A DNA stretch of 64,000 bases from Lacinutrix mariniflava. GTDB taxonomy: Bacteria; Bacteroidota; Bacteroidia; Flavobacteriales; Flavobacteriaceae. The stretch lies in the NCBI RefSeq assembly GCF_001418015.1, contig NZ_LIQG01000029.1, positions 62,001 through 126,000 on the forward strand. The letters run 5' to 3'. Positions 44,492 to 54,378 of the stretch are shown one piece after another. The notes beneath the pieces are model-generated. The model did not search any database and was not told where the DNA came from. It saw only the letters and a program-made list of their open reading frames with translations. Numbering within the stretch: position 1 is the stretch's first letter; each line of letters starts with the position of its first letter. Both the position numbers and the translations under genes were made by a program.

Positions 44492-44806
44492 TAAATCGAT
44501 TTTCTTTTAGACTACTATAATTCAATTTAGTTTAAAATAGGTTTAATTTTTTTATAAATTGAAAAGATCACTGGATTTATTTATAGGCTGGCACTCCTGT
44601 TTTTAACAATTTTATTAACAGTAAATCCGACTAAAAGATGTTTTTAAGCGATTAAAAGTAATAAAGTTAGGTTGGTAACTAAAATTAGTATAAATTTGTT
44701 TTAGAAAATAATACTTATGTTTTAGATGCCCCAAATCTATTCGTAGAATAAAAAAGGATAAACGTTATGTTTATCCTTTTTTTATTTATTACTGCTATAT
44801 CTTTAA
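44492..44806. other. 315-bp intergenic region between the second sigma gene and the ABC exporter gene
   Basis: It holds the terminator of the exporter operon (44751-44781) and the promoter region of the sigma gene. The rest is AT-rich. TCTAAAAG on the minus strand at 44504-44511 resembles the -10 half of the first ECF motif, but no matching -35 half lies at the right distance. Confidence 0.5.
44751..44781 (-). terminator. Terminator of the DUF4199-GT2-mutase-ABC operon
   Basis: AAAAAGGATAAAC (44751-44763) pairs with GTTTATCCTTTTT (44769-44781), loop GTTAT, and the minus strand continues T-rich. Confidence 0.88.
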
Positions 44807-46636
44807 TTATTCAAAACTTTGCATGTCGACAAGCTTTTTGTAAATGCCATTTAAAGCAATGAGTTCACTGTGTTTACCTTGCTCTGCAATTTCTCCTTTA
44901 TGCATAACAATTATTTCATCTGCGTTTTGAATCGTAGATAGTCTGTGCGCAATTACAATAGAGGTTCTGTTTTTCATCATGTTTTCTAAAGCAACTTGAA
45001 CTATGCGCTCGCTTTCTGTGTCTAATGCTGAGGTGGCTTCGTCTAAAACCATAATTGGAGGATTCTTTAAAACAGCTCTTGCAATACTTAAGCGTTGTTT
45101 TTGTCCTCCAGAAAAATTGTTTCCAGCATCTCCTACATTAGTTTCTATACCTTTAGATAAATCTTTTACAAATTCCCAGGCATTAGCTATTTTTAAGGCT
45201 TCTATAATTTCTTCTTCTGTAGCGTTCTCTTTACCAATTAAAAGATTGTTTTTAATAGTGTCATTAAATAAAATAGAATCTTGTGTCACTAAACCCATTA
45301 AACCACGAAGCGATTTCTTAGTAATGTCTTTAATGTTATTGTTATCTATTTCTATACTACCTTCGTTTACATCGTAAAAACGAGTAAGTAAATTTGCAAT
45401 CGTACTTTTTCCTGAACCAGACTGTCCTACCAATGCAACTGTTTTTCCTTTTGGTACTTTAATAGAGAAATTCTTTAAAACAGGATCGTTGTCGTATTTA
45501 AAAGTAATATTATTAATTGCTATTTCATTATTAAAATGGTCTAATGATTTAGCATTTGAAGCATCTGGCATTGTATCTTCTTCGTGTAAAATTTCGAATA
45601 CACGATCTGCAGCAGCAATTCCATTTTTAACGCGATAAGATGCTTTGCTTATTGCTTTTGCTGGTGTTAAAATACCATAGGCAAGAACCATAAAACCAAT
45701 AAAAGTTGTGCCTTCAATAACTTTATCTATTAATACTAATTTTCCACCATACCATAATAATATAGCAATGGTTATAATACCTAAAATTTCACTAACAGGA
45801 CCAGCAAGATTGTTTTTAAGACCAATACTATTAGATAGTTTTAATAATCTATCTGCAGAGTTTTTAAAATTATTTTTAAAAACAGGTTCTGCAGTATAGC
45901 TTTTAACAATCTTTAATCCTGTTAGAGTTTCTTCAACTATAGAAATTAATCTACCAGATTCTTGTTGTGCTGTTAATGATTGGCTTTTAAGTTTTTTTCC
46001 AATTCTTGAAATAACAAATCCAGCAGTTGGTATAAATACTAATACAAAAATTGAAAGCTTCCAATTGATAAGAAACATTGTTCCTATCGCAAATATGATG
46101 TTTAAAGGTTCTCTAACAATCAATTCTAAGACGATAAATAAAGAATTTTGCATTTCTCCAATATCGCCTAAAATTCTAGCCATAATGTCTCCTTTACGTC
46201 TTTTAGAATAGAAACTTAAAGGCAGATTAATAATATTATCATACATATCATTTCTTAACGCAGTTAACACTCCGTTTTTTAGATACATTACATGTTGGTT
46301 AGCTAAATAGCCAAAAAGATTTTTTAATGTGAAAGTAGAAATAACAATTGCTATTACAACAACTAAAGCCATTTGTTCATTGTCATTGTGTAGATATCCA
46401 CTTACTTTATAGTTTAGTAAATCATTTCCATAGTCTAATAAATTACCAATGCCTTTTAATACAGGTTCTTTTGTTACTCTATTAGTTTTATCGAATAATA
46501 CATTAAGCATTGGTATTAATGCAACAAAAGATAATGTTGTAAACAATGCATTTAAAACATTAAAAATCACGTTTAAAATCACGTGTTTCTTAAAATTTTT
46601 TATAAAAGGTAATAATTGAATTATTATTTTTTTCAT
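44807..46636 (-). CDS. ABC exporter, fused membrane and ATPase domains (MsbA-like)
   Basis: 609 residues. Six membrane helices lie in residues about 1-330, then the nucleotide-binding domain with Walker A GQSGSGKST, signature FSGGQKQRLSIARAVL, Walker B IMVLDEATSALD and the H-loop IVIAHRLST. The half-transporter architecture and neighbours fit a lipid or lipid-linked sugar flippase of the MsbA type. Its ATG abuts the stop of the phosphosugar mutase gene, with zero gap. The substrate is inferred only. Confidence 0.9.
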   Translation of the reverse strand: MKKIIIQLLPFIKNFKKHVILNVIFNVLNALFTTLSFVALIPMLNVLFDKTNRVTKEPVLKGIGNLLDYGNDLLNYKVSGYLHNDNEQMALVVVIAIVISTFTLKNLFGYLANQHVMYLKNGVLTALRNDMYDNIINLPLSFYSKRRKGDIMARILGDIGEMQNSLFIVLELIVREPLNIIFAIGTMFLINWKLSIFVLVFIPTAGFVISRIGKKLKSQSLTAQQESGRLISIVEETLTGLKIVKSYTAEPVFKNNFKNSADRLLKLSNSIGLKNNLAGPVSEILGIITIAILLWYGGKLVLIDKVIEGTTFIGFMVLAYGILTPAKAISKASYRVKNGIAAADRVFEILHEEDTMPDASNAKSLDHFNNEIAINNITFKYDNDPVLKNFSIKVPKGKTVALVGQSGSGKSTIANLLTRFYDVNEGSIEIDNNNIKDITKKSLRGLMGLVTQDSILFNDTIKNNLLIGKENATEEEIIEALKIANAWEFVKDLSKGIETNVGDAGNNFSGGQKQRLSIARAVLKNPPIMVLDEATSALDTESERIVQVALENMMKNRTSIVIAHRLSTIQNADEIIVMHKGEIAEQGKHSELIALNGIYKKLVDMQSFE

Positions 46637-48367
46637 CTAATTAAGTTGCATGTCTTTTAAAATAGCATCAATCTTATTTTCCAATAGTTGTTCCGTTTCT
46701 TTAAAAGCAGACACATTGTCTAATGTCGTGTTTACACTAATATAAAATTTAATTTTAGGCTCCGTTCCGCTAGGTCTTAAGGCAATTTTACTACCATCTT
46801 CTGTATAATAAATTAAAACATTAGATTTTGGAACATCTAAAATATATTCTTCCTGACTTTGAATGTTCTTTGCAATAGAAGACTGATAATCTTCTATTAA
46901 AACTATTTTTTCACCGTTTACATTTTTCAATGGATTCTCGCGGGCATCAATCATCATTTGCTTTATTTCTTGAGCACCTTCAATTCCTTTTTTAGTTATA
47001 GAAACTAAACGTTCTTTGTATAAACCATGTGCTACATAAAGTTTAACTAGCTCTTGGTAAACACTGCTGCCTTTTGCTTTTGCTTGAGCAGCAATTTCGC
47101 ATGCTAGTAGAGTAGAAGTAACAGCGTCTTTATCGCGAACAAAATCGCCAACCATAAACCCGAAACTTTCTTCACCACCACCAATAAAGTCAAGTTCAGG
47201 AAAGTCTTTTATCATTTTAGCAATCCATTTAAAACCGGTTAAACCAATTTTAGACTCTACGTTGTAAGATTCGGCTAAAACGCTCATCATTGGTGTAGAA
47301 ACAATAGTACTAGCAATAAATTGATTGCCGTTAATTTTGTTCTCACTCTGCCATTGTTTTAATAAGAAATCCGTCATTAATAACATCGCTTGATTTCCGT
47401 TTAAAATAACAAGTTCGTTATCTAGATCTCTAACAACAACGCCTAATCTGTCGCAATCTGGATCTGTACCAATTACAATATCGGCATCTGTTTTACTCGC
47501 CAATTCCATAGCCATTTTTAAAGCTTCTGGCTCTTCTGGATTTGGAGAGACTACTGTTGGGAAATCGCCATTTGGTTCGCGTTGTTCTTCAACTATATTA
47601 ACATTGGTGTAACCAGCACGATTTAATGTTTCTGGTACTGCTGTAATAGATGTTCCGTGAAGAGATGTAAATACGATGTTTAAATTTTCTCTCGCTTCCG
47701 CGGAAGTATTAAAGCTTCCGTTTTTAACAGAGGCATTAATAAAAACGTCGTCTACTTCTTTACCTATATATTGAATTAATTTTTCATTTGCATCAAATTT
47801 AATTTCAGCATAGTCTAAATTATTAATAACCGAAATAATTTCAGCATCTTCCGGTGGAACCAATTGTCCGCCATCTTGCCAATATACTTTATAACCGTTG
47901 TATTCTGGAGGATTATGTGAAGCTGTTAAAACAATACCACAATGGCAGTTTAAGTGTTTTAAAGCGAAAGATAATTCTGGAGTTGCGCGAAGGTCTTCGA
48001 ATAAAAAGACTTCAATATTATTGGCCGAAAACACATCTGCTACTACCTTAGCTAAGCTTTTACTATTGTGTCTACAATCAAAAGCAATAGCAACTTTTAA
48101 TGTTTCGTTAGGAAAAACCTTATGCATATAATCGCTAATGCCTTGCGTATTTTTTCCTAATGTATATTTATTAATTCTATTAGTACCAATTCCCATTACA
48201 CCGCGCATGCCACCAGTTCCAAATTCTAAATCTTTGTAGAAACTTTCTTTTAGTTCTTTAGGATTTGTACCTATAAGATCTTTAATATGTAATTGAGTGT
48301 CTTTGTCAAACGCTGGAGTTAACCAAGTATTGACTCTATCTAATAATTTTGGTTCTATATGTATCAT
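46637..48367 (-). CDS. Phospho-sugar mutase (PGM/PMM family)
   Basis: 576 residues, the size of PgcA-like enzymes. The phosphoserine loop reads [17 protein letters not shown], the metal-binding loop [13 protein letters not shown], the sugar-binding loop [10 protein letters not shown] and the phosphate-binding loop [13 protein letters not shown]. It interconverts hexose 1- and 6-phosphates, feeding glycan and envelope synthesis. It lies between the GT2 and ABC exporter genes on the same strand, consistent with envelope polysaccharide or glycolipid assembly. Confidence 0.92.
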   Translation of the reverse strand: MIHIEPKLLDRVNTWLTPAFDKDTQLHIKDLIGTNPKELKESFYKDLEFGTGGMRGVMGIGTNRINKYTLGKNTQGISDYMHKVFPNETLKVAIAFDCRHNSKSLAKVVADVFSANNIEVFLFEDLRATPELSFALKHLNCHCGIVLTASHNPPEYNGYKVYWQDGGQLVPPEDAEIISVINNLDYAEIKFDANEKLIQYIGKEVDDVFINASVKNGSFNTSAEARENLNIVFTSLHGTSITAVPETLNRAGYTNVNIVEEQREPNGDFPTVVSPNPEEPEALKMAMELASKTDADIVIGTDPDCDRLGVVVRDLDNELVILNGNQAMLLMTDFLLKQWQSENKINGNQFIASTIVSTPMMSVLAESYNVESKIGLTGFKWIAKMIKDFPELDFIGGGEESFGFMVGDFVRDKDAVTSTLLACEIAAQAKAKGSSVYQELVKLYVAHGLYKERLVSITKKGIEGAQEIKQMMIDARENPLKNVNGEKIVLIEDYQSSIAKNIQSQEEYILDVPKSNVLIYYTEDGSKIALRPSGTEPKIKFYISVNTTLDNVSAFKETEQLLENKIDAILKDMQLN

Positions 48368-48434
48368 GAGTAGGATAGTAAGTTAATAGAATATAAAAAT
48401 AAGCATAATATAAAAGAATATATTTAGCTCTATG

Positions 48435-49400
48435 TTAAGTTAGTGTTTTGGCATTTAAGTTTAATTCCTCTTTTACCAAATAACGTTTTTTGTTTTGTTT
48501 AGAGCGTAAAATTATTTCACCTAAAAATCCAGCAATAAAAAATTGGGTACCAATAATCATGGTAACTAGCGCAATGTAAAACTGAGGTCTTTGTGTTATT
48601 AATCTTCCATCTGTATGAAAAAACAACTTGTCTATTCCTAAATATAATGAAAAAGCCAAGCCAATAGCAAACATAATAACGCCTAATGCTCCAAATAAAT
48701 GCATTGGTCTTTTTCCAAAACGCGATATAAACCAAATGGTAATTAAATCTAGAAAACCATTGATAAAGCGTTCCATTCCAAATTTAGTTTCACCATATTT
48801 TCTTGCTTGGTGCTGTACAACTTGCTCTCCAATTTTTGTGAAACCTGCGTTTTTGGCTAGTACCGGAATGTATCTATGCATTTCTCCACTTACTTCTATA
48901 TGTTTTACAACAATATTTTTGTAGGCTTTTAAGCCACAATTAAAGTCGTTAAGTTTTACGCCAGATGTTTTTCTTGCTGCCCAATTAAATAATTTAGACG
49001 GTAAGTTTTTGGTAAGTTTATTATCGTAACGTTGCTTTTTCCAACCAGAAACAAGGTCAAAATGCTCCGTAGTAATTTTATTGTAAAGCGAAGGTATTTC
49101 TTCTGGATTATCCTGTAAATCGGCATCCATAGTAATAATAACATCACCTTGTGCTTTTTCGAACCCAGCGTGTAATGCTTGAGATTTTCCAAAGTTTTTT
49201 AGAAACCGTATGCCTTTTACATTAGCATCGGTTTTAGAAAGTGTGTCTATAGTTTGCCAAGAACCATCTGTAGAACCGTCGTCTATAAAGATTATTTCAT
49301 AAGAAAAACGATTGGATTGCATAACTTTTGCAATCCAATCGTGTAATTCTGTGAGAGATTCTTGTTCGTTAAGTAGTGGTATGACTACAGATATGTCCAT
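48435..49400 (-). CDS. Polyprenyl-phosphate-type glycosyltransferase family 2
   Basis: 321 residues. The GT2 domain has DISVVIPLLNEQESL, FIDDGSTDGSW and MDADLQDNPEE, the DxD metal site. Two C-terminal membrane helices (near 232-255 and 275-300) place it in the DPM/ArnC/GtrB group, which transfers a sugar to a lipid carrier at the inner membrane. It is 34 bp after the DUF4199 gene and 67 bp before the mutase, and fits an envelope glycan operon. Confidence 0.9.
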   Translation of the reverse strand: MDISVVIPLLNEQESLTELHDWIAKVMQSNRFSYEIIFIDDGSTDGSWQTIDTLSKTDANVKGIRFLKNFGKSQALHAGFEKAQGDVIITMDADLQDNPEEIPSLYNKITTEHFDLVSGWKKQRYDNKLTKNLPSKLFNWAARKTSGVKLNDFNCGLKAYKNIVVKHIEVSGEMHRYIPVLAKNAGFTKIGEQVVQHQARKYGETKFGMERFINGFLDLITIWFISRFGKRPMHLFGALGVIMFAIGLAFSLYLGIDKLFFHTDGRLITQRPQFYIALVTMIIGTQFFIAGFLGEIILRSKQNKKRYLVKEELNLNAKTLT

Positions 49401-49434
49401 ATATTATTTTGAAATTGATACTTCAAATATAAGC

Positions 49435-49968
49435 CTATAATGCCTTTTCTGGGTCTCTTTTAACTATTAAAGCTACAATAAGACCTATTACTGCCTGAAT
49501 AATTAAAAATATTGCATTCGATTGTAATTGAGGTGCTATAGAAAATTGATTTTTTTGAGCTTCCATCTGTTCTACGGCTGTCGCAACAGCTTCTTCTGGA
49601 GCATTAAAACTGCGCATCATTTGTACAGAGGCTTCAATTGTTTTCTCTTTTAAAGCTAAGGCAGCTTCAGGATCAACAAAATTGAAAATTATAATACTTA
49701 TAACCATACTAATTAATATTCCAATGGCAACAGTAATAAAGTAAGAGCTAAAGGCTTCTTTAAAAGTAATAAAACCGTCTTGCATTTTTTTCGATTTTAA
49801 AGCCGAGACTATTCCAAATGCGATAATTGCGATAAATAGTATTATTCCAAGCCACCATTTAGTTAAAAGTTCTAGATATAGGGCATAACCTAAAATGGTA
49901 ATAATTGACATTAATCCTCCTAAATAAAGGCCAAGATTAATTGCAGATGATTTTGTTGATGTTTCCAT
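49435..49968 (-). CDS. DUF4199 membrane protein
   Basis: 177 residues with four hydrophobic helices (near 12-32, 38-58, 72-97 and 150-170) and the GFITFKEAFSSYF segment typical of DUF4199, a Bacteroidota membrane family often found next to GT2 genes. It is the first gene of the operon and has a TAnnTTTG element at 50008-50015. The function is unknown. Confidence 0.85.
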   Translation of the reverse strand: METSTKSSAINLGLYLGGLMSIITILGYALYLELLTKWWLGIILFIAIIAFGIVSALKSKKMQDGFITFKEAFSSYFITVAIGILISMVISIIIFNFVDPEAALALKEKTIEASVQMMRSFNAPEEAVATAVEQMEAQKNQFSIAPQLQSNAIFLIIQAVIGLIVALIVKRDPEKAL

Positions 49969-50007
49969 ATATTTGTAGTTTTTAAGTTAATTATAATGGT
50001 TAGTTGC

Positions 50008-50015
50008 CAAAGATA
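50008..50015 (-). promoter_or_regulatory. TAnnTTTG -7 element of the DUF4199 operon
   Basis: The minus strand reads TATCTTTG, 39 bp before the start codon. Confidence 0.55.
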
Positions 50016-50081
50016 AAAAAACGTTACAGAAATAAGTTTAAATTATTTTTAAAATAATAGTGTGAGTTTGCAAAAAATGAC

Positions 50082-50089
50082 TAAATTTG
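50082..50089 (+). promoter_or_regulatory. TAnnTTTG -7 element of the L31 gene
   Basis: TAAATTTG lies 36 bp before the ATG at 50126. A TTG that could serve as an upstream start (50087) falls inside this element, so it cannot be in the transcript. Confidence 0.65.
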
Positions 50090-50125
50090 CACCTCGAATT
50101 TAGAATACAATTAAAGCATAAAGCG

Positions 50126-50377
50126 ATGAAAAAAGGTATACATCCAGAAAATTATAGACTAGTAGCATTTAAAGACATGTCTAACGAAGACGTATTTTTA
50201 ACAAAATCTACAGCAAATACAAGTGAAACTATCGAAGTAGATGGTGTTGAGTATCCAGTAGTTAAAATGGAAATCTCTAGAACATCTCATCCATTTTATA
50301 CAGGTAAATCTAAATTAATAGATACAGCTGGTCGTATTGATAAGTTCAAAACTAAATACGCTAAGTTTAAAAAATAA
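50126..50377 (+). CDS. rpmE2: 50S ribosomal protein L31 type B
   Basis: 83 residues from the ATG at 50126 ([20 protein letters not shown]). The C-terminus [20 protein letters not shown] is the L31 signature. It lacks the CxxC zinc motif and is longer than type A, so it is the zinc-independent type B. It is monocistronic with its own promoter and terminator. It is a structural protein of the large ribosomal subunit. Confidence 0.96.
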   Translation: MKKGIHPENYRLVAFKDMSNEDVFLTKSTANTSETIEVDGVEYPVVKMEISRTSHPFYTGKSKLIDTAGRIDKFKTKYAKFKK

Positions 50378-50395
50378 TTTAAACTACAATATATT

Positions 50396-50430
50396 AAAAA
50401 GCTTTCATTTAAAATTGAAAGGACTTTTTT
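50396..50430 (+). terminator. Terminator after L31
   Basis: AAAAAGCTTTCA pairs with TGAAAGgaCTTTTTT around a short A/T loop, with a two-base bulge, followed by T. Confidence 0.7.
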
Positions 50431-50525
50431 GTTTTCAGTATTTAGACTATTTTTGTTTTAACCCTAAGTTCTAAAGAAAAAGTAAGTTTAACTTTTACTT
50501 TATAGCTTTTAATCTTTACTTTTTT

Positions 50526-51701
50526 ATGAATTACATTCTCTTCGATGGTCCTGCAAGAAACCAATTATTACCATTTACTTATACGCGACCAGTTGCAGAT
50601 ATTAGAGTAGGTATTTTGACCATTCGCGAAAAATGGGAAAAACATTTACTAGCAACTACAACTACTATAACAGAAGATTATTTGTCTGAAAAATGGCCAA
50701 TGGTGGAAATGGAAGACAATGTGATGATTAATGCTTCCTTTTGTCCTACTGAAGATTTGGTTGATAAAATTAAGAGCTTGAAGAAAAATCAGGCAATTTT
50801 TAAGGATGAAGAAGTTGTCGCTTTCTTTACTGAAGAAGATCAAGAAGATATCGATTTATCTACTTTTAAAGCTATAGAGTTTGAGGGAGATTTATTAATT
50901 ATAGAGCACACTTGGGATATTTTTTCTAAAAACGCAGATGCAATTGCTCAAGATTTTGAGTTGTTAACAAAGGATAGGGAAACACAACCAATACCTAAAT
51001 CTAATAATGTAATAGCTCCTGAAAATATTTTCATAGAAGAAGGAGCAAAGCTTGAATTTGCAACACTTAATGCAAGTTCTGGTCCAATTTATATAGGTAA
51101 GGATGCAGAAATTATGGAAGGTAGTATGGTTCGTGGACCGTTGGCTTTGTGTGATAATGCGACTTTAAAACTTGGAACAAAAATTTATGGAGCAACAACT
51201 GTAGGACCACATAGTAAAGTTGGAGGAGAAGTTAATAACTCTGTCTTATTTGGGTATTCTAATAAAGGACACGATGGTTTTTTAGGAAATTCTGTAATAG
51301 GAGAATGGTGTAATTTGGGTGCCGATTCTAATAATTCTAACCTGAAAAATAATTATGCAGAGGTTAGGCTTTGGGATTACGAAACCGAAGGTTTTGCTAA
51401 AACAGGTTTACAATTTTGCGGTTTAATGATGGGAGACCACAGTAAATGCGGTATTAACACCATGTTTAATACAGGAACTGTTGTAGGTGTAAACGCTAAT
51501 ATTTTTGGAAGTGGTTTTCCAAGAAACTTTGTGCCAAGTTATAGTTGGGGAGGAAGTGCTGGTTTTACAACGTATTTAACAAAAAAAGCTTTCGAGGTTT
51601 GTAAAGTTGTTATGTCTAGAAGAGCACTAGAATTTACTGAAATAGACCAATCTATTTTAGAGCATGTTTTTGAAGAAACTAGTAAGTTTCGAAGAGCCTA
51701 A
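50526..51701 (+). CDS. GlmU-like sugar nucleotidyltransferase / hexapeptide protein
   Basis: 391 residues. The N-terminal half (YILFDGPARNQLLPFTYTRPVADIRVG) is a degenerate nucleotidyltransferase-like domain as in the GlmU-family proteins of Bacteroidota. The C-terminal half is a left-handed beta-helix of hexapeptide repeats (IGKDAEIMEGSMVRGP, KLGTKIYGATTVGPHSKVGG) ending in GTVVGVNANIFG. The canonical GxGTRM pyrophosphorylase loop is not evident, so its activity is uncertain. The neighbourhood suggests amino-sugar or cell-envelope precursor metabolism. Confidence 0.82.
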   Translation: MNYILFDGPARNQLLPFTYTRPVADIRVGILTIREKWEKHLLATTTTITEDYLSEKWPMVEMEDNVMINASFCPTEDLVDKIKSLKKNQAIFKDEEVVAFFTEEDQEDIDLSTFKAIEFEGDLLIIEHTWDIFSKNADAIAQDFELLTKDRETQPIPKSNNVIAPENIFIEEGAKLEFATLNASSGPIYIGKDAEIMEGSMVRGPLALCDNATLKLGTKIYGATTVGPHSKVGGEVNNSVLFGYSNKGHDGFLGNSVIGEWCNLGADSNNSNLKNNYAEVRLWDYETEGFAKTGLQFCGLMMGDHSKCGINTMFNTGTVVGVNANIFGSGFPRNFVPSYSWGGSAGFTTYLTKKAFEVCKVVMSRRALEFTEIDQSILEHVFEETSKFRRA

Positions 51702-51804
51702 ATATTTTTTAAGGCTTGGTAATGAGTAATTAAAGTATTTTTTTGTAAGTCTTTAATTGTTAAATTTAAATTAAAAGTTTATATTCGGTATCCCAACTAC
51801 CAAC

Positions 51805-52515
51805 ATGAAATTTATTTTTAAAAATACATTTAGATTTTCAGTTTTATATATCGCACTATATCTTTTAGATACTTTTTTTAAGAATAATGATGCGCTATAT
51901 GCCTTTCGGTACATTTCAAAAATAATATTAAGTTTAAGCTTATTACTATTTTATCTTTTTAATACTAATCAGAAAGATGCCAATAAAAAGAAGTTAGTCA
52001 TTACAGCTCTAAGTTTTTTTATTATTGGAGACTTTTTTTTTATTTCTGGAAACTATGGTAATATGTTTCATTTTGTAATTGCTAGTTTCTTATTTGTTAG
52101 TGCGAAAATATGTTACTCTATTCGGTTTTTAAATAACGAAGACTTTAATATAAATAAATTAATTCCATTTTTATTTTTCTGCTTTATATACATGAGTATT
52201 GTCATGTCTATTGTTTATCATAATTTAGGTAAATACTTCATCCCATTATTACTCTATTTGTTTGTTGCTATGCTTTTAATGCAATTTGCTTATTTAAGAA
52301 AAGGTGAAGTAAATGCTCCTAGTTTTTGGTATGGTATAGTAGGAGTAATAGCATTTATGATTGCAGATAGTATAAACATACTTAAAATGTTTTATAATCC
52401 TTTAATAGCGTACAATAAGATAACTGTTATGTTCTTTTATTGCTTGGCACAATATCTAATTGTATTAGGGATTTTGAAAGAGAACAATTATAAAAAGAAC
52501 ATAGATTTAAAATAA
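51805..52515 (+). CDS. YhhN-like (lysoplasmalogenase family) membrane protein 1
   Basis: 236 residues, about eight hydrophobic helices, no signal peptide. The pattern KFIFKNTFRFSVLYIALYLLD and the helix series, with FLFVSAKICYSIRFLN and LIAYNKITVMFFYCLAQYLIVLGIL, places it with YhhN/TMEM86 proteins. It is the most divergent of three tandem paralogues. TMEM86B hydrolyses lysoplasmalogen vinyl-ether bonds; bacterial activity is less certain. Confidence 0.7.
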   Translation: MKFIFKNTFRFSVLYIALYLLDTFFKNNDALYAFRYISKIILSLSLLLFYLFNTNQKDANKKKLVITALSFFIIGDFFFISGNYGNMFHFVIASFLFVSAKICYSIRFLNNEDFNINKLIPFLFFCFIYMSIVMSIVYHNLGKYFIPLLLYLFVAMLLMQFAYLRKGEVNAPSFWYGIVGVIAFMIADSINILKMFYNPLIAYNKITVMFFYCLAQYLIVLGILKENNYKKNIDLK

Positions 52516-52587
52516 TTTAATGAGTTTAAATTGCTTTGTGTTTACTTATATAATAACATTTATTAATACATAATTTTGAAGCCCCAA

Positions 52588-53286
52588 ATGCTTGAGAAAC
52601 TTTTTAATATTAATAAGCCATATTTTGTAATTGGTTATTTTTTATCTTTATCCTTAGATCTTTGGGGAAAATTATATTTAAACCCTTTTCCATATCGGTA
52701 TCTTACTAAATCACTATTAATGGTTTTATTAATAGTATTTTATATAAGAAACTCTAGAGGCAACGACAAAAAAAAACACTATTTAACTTTAATATCTTTG
52801 TTTTTATTTTGGGTTGCAAGTATTGCTGTAATTAATCATATTAATAATTTGAGGTTTATTATAGGTATGTTGTTTTTTATTTTAGCTAAGGTGAGTTATT
52901 GTTTTAGATTTACTAATACAAGAGATTTTAAAATTTCAAGATTATTACCATTCTTAGCAGGAAGTTTTGTTTTAATGGTATTAGTTTTTGCTATTATTTA
53001 TAGAGGTTTGGGATATTTTTTTATACCGGTTTTAATCTACTTTTTTGTCTCTTTATTATTATGTTTATTTGCTTATTTAAGAAAGAATGATGTTAATGCC
53101 AGGAGTTATAATTTGGTATTATTAGCGATGTTTTTTTTAATACTCTCAGAGATTATTATGGCTATAAAAACTTATTATATAACTATTCCTTTTCAAGATA
53201 TTTCGGTTATGCTTTTTTATGGAATAGCTCAATTTCTAATTGTTTTTGGGATTTTAGTAGAAGTAAAGGTTGTTGAAGAGGTTTGA
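52588..53286 (+). CDS. YhhN-like membrane protein 2
   Basis: 232 residues from the ATG at 52588; the open frame reaches a TTG at 52576, but the ATG aligns exactly with the start of the next paralogue (MLEKLFNINKPYFVIGYFL versus MLDKFFNIKKPYFIIGYFL). Eight hydrophobic helices. The lysoplasmalogenase-type family assignment is as for the preceding gene. Upstream bases CCAAATGCT are also shared with the third copy, indicating a recent duplication including the leader. Confidence 0.72.
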   Translation: MLEKLFNINKPYFVIGYFLSLSLDLWGKLYLNPFPYRYLTKSLLMVLLIVFYIRNSRGNDKKKHYLTLISLFLFWVASIAVINHINNLRFIIGMLFFILAKVSYCFRFTNTRDFKISRLLPFLAGSFVLMVLVFAIIYRGLGYFFIPVLIYFFVSLLLCLFAYLRKNDVNARSYNLVLLAMFFLILSEIIMAIKTYYITIPFQDISVMLFYGIAQFLIVFGILVEVKVVEEV

Positions 53287-53431
53287 TTAATAAAAAAATT
53301 AATTAATTATAAAATTATAGTCGTAATTATTATTTCTCTATAATAATTAGACGTTTATAATTCTTTAAATAAAGAAAAGAATGAAAATGTTTTTTTGATT
53401 AACATTTTAATAAATAATTTTAAAGTTCCAA

Positions 53432-54130
53432 ATGCTGGATAAATTTTTCAATATTAAGAAGCCTTACTTTATTATCGGTTACTTTCTAGTTTTACTATTA
53501 GATATTGGTGTTAAAGTCAATCTAGAGCCTTTCCCATTTCGTTATTTTACTAAACCACTTTTAATGTTGGTTCTTATTCTTTTTTACATTAAAAATCATA
53601 CTGCTGTAGCTAAGGAAAAACATAAGTATATGTTAGTAGCCCTTTTTTTATTTTTACTTGCCGATATCACAGTTATTAACCATCTAAATAAAATACTTTT
53701 CATTATTTCAATGTTCATGTTTATAGGAGCTAAAGCTATGTATTGTTTACGTTTTACAAATTATAGAGATTTTAATTTAATACGATTATTACCATTTTTA
53801 TCAGGAATTTTTATTCTAATGGTTTTTGTTTTTTTTCTTATCTATGATAATTTGGGCAACTATTTTATTCCCGTTTTAATTTATTTTTTTGTTTCTCTTT
53901 TATTGTTTTTGTTTGCGTATTTGAGGAAGAATGATGTTAATAATAGAAGTTATAACTATGTAATAATTGCAATGTTTTTTTTCTTATTTTCTGAGGTAGT
54001 TATGGTTTTAAAATCATTTTACAAGCCACTTCCATTTGAGGGTATTCTAGTTATGTTATGCTATGGTATTTCTCAGTTTTTAATTGTTTATGGCATTACA
54101 ATAGAAGTTAAAATGGATGAAGTTGAATGA
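53432..54130 (+). CDS. YhhN-like membrane protein 3
   Basis: 232 residues, eight hydrophobic helices, highly similar to the second copy over its full length (for example ITVINHLNKILFI, VSLLLFLFAYLRKNDVN). The 145-bp gap before it is AT-rich. It is the last of the three tandem paralogues. Confidence 0.72.
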   Translation: MLDKFFNIKKPYFIIGYFLVLLLDIGVKVNLEPFPFRYFTKPLLMLVLILFYIKNHTAVAKEKHKYMLVALFLFLLADITVINHLNKILFIISMFMFIGAKAMYCLRFTNYRDFNLIRLLPFLSGIFILMVFVFFLIYDNLGNYFIPVLIYFFVSLLLFLFAYLRKNDVNNRSYNYVIIAMFFFLFSEVVMVLKSFYKPLPFEGILVMLCYGISQFLIVYGITIEVKMDEVE

Positions 54131-54378
54131 TAAATATTATGTTTTTTAAATTTTAATTATAAGTTGTTGTTCAAAATGCTATTATGCTAGTTTATTCACC
54201 AACAAACTTTATTTTTTATACTATTGTTTAGTATTTTAATTTTAGATTCTTTTGGCAAGTTGAATTTTGATTAAATCTCATATAAGCTAACTTCTAAGTC
54301 ACAAGTGATTCTATAGAATATCTCAAAATTTTATTATCATGGTCTTGGTGAAAGAAGAGAGTATTAAAAATGAAATTG
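54131..54378. other. AT-rich region between convergent genes
   Basis: About 250 bp between the YhhN cluster and the ABC-type operon. I see no gene, clear hairpin or promoter. Confidence 0.5.

Noticed and set aside
44504-44511. TCTAAAAG upstream of the second sigma gene as an ECF copy
   Set aside because: The CAAGTT half is absent at the required distance, so it does not belong to the five-copy set.
44588-44603. TGGCAC-N5-TTTTT, resembling a sigma-54 promoter
   Set aside because: The -12 half lacks the essential GC, and no enhancer-binding protein site is visible.
50087-50125. TTG start that would extend L31 by 13 residues
   Set aside because: It lies inside the TAnnTTTG promoter element; the ATG at 50126 gives the conserved L31 N-terminus.
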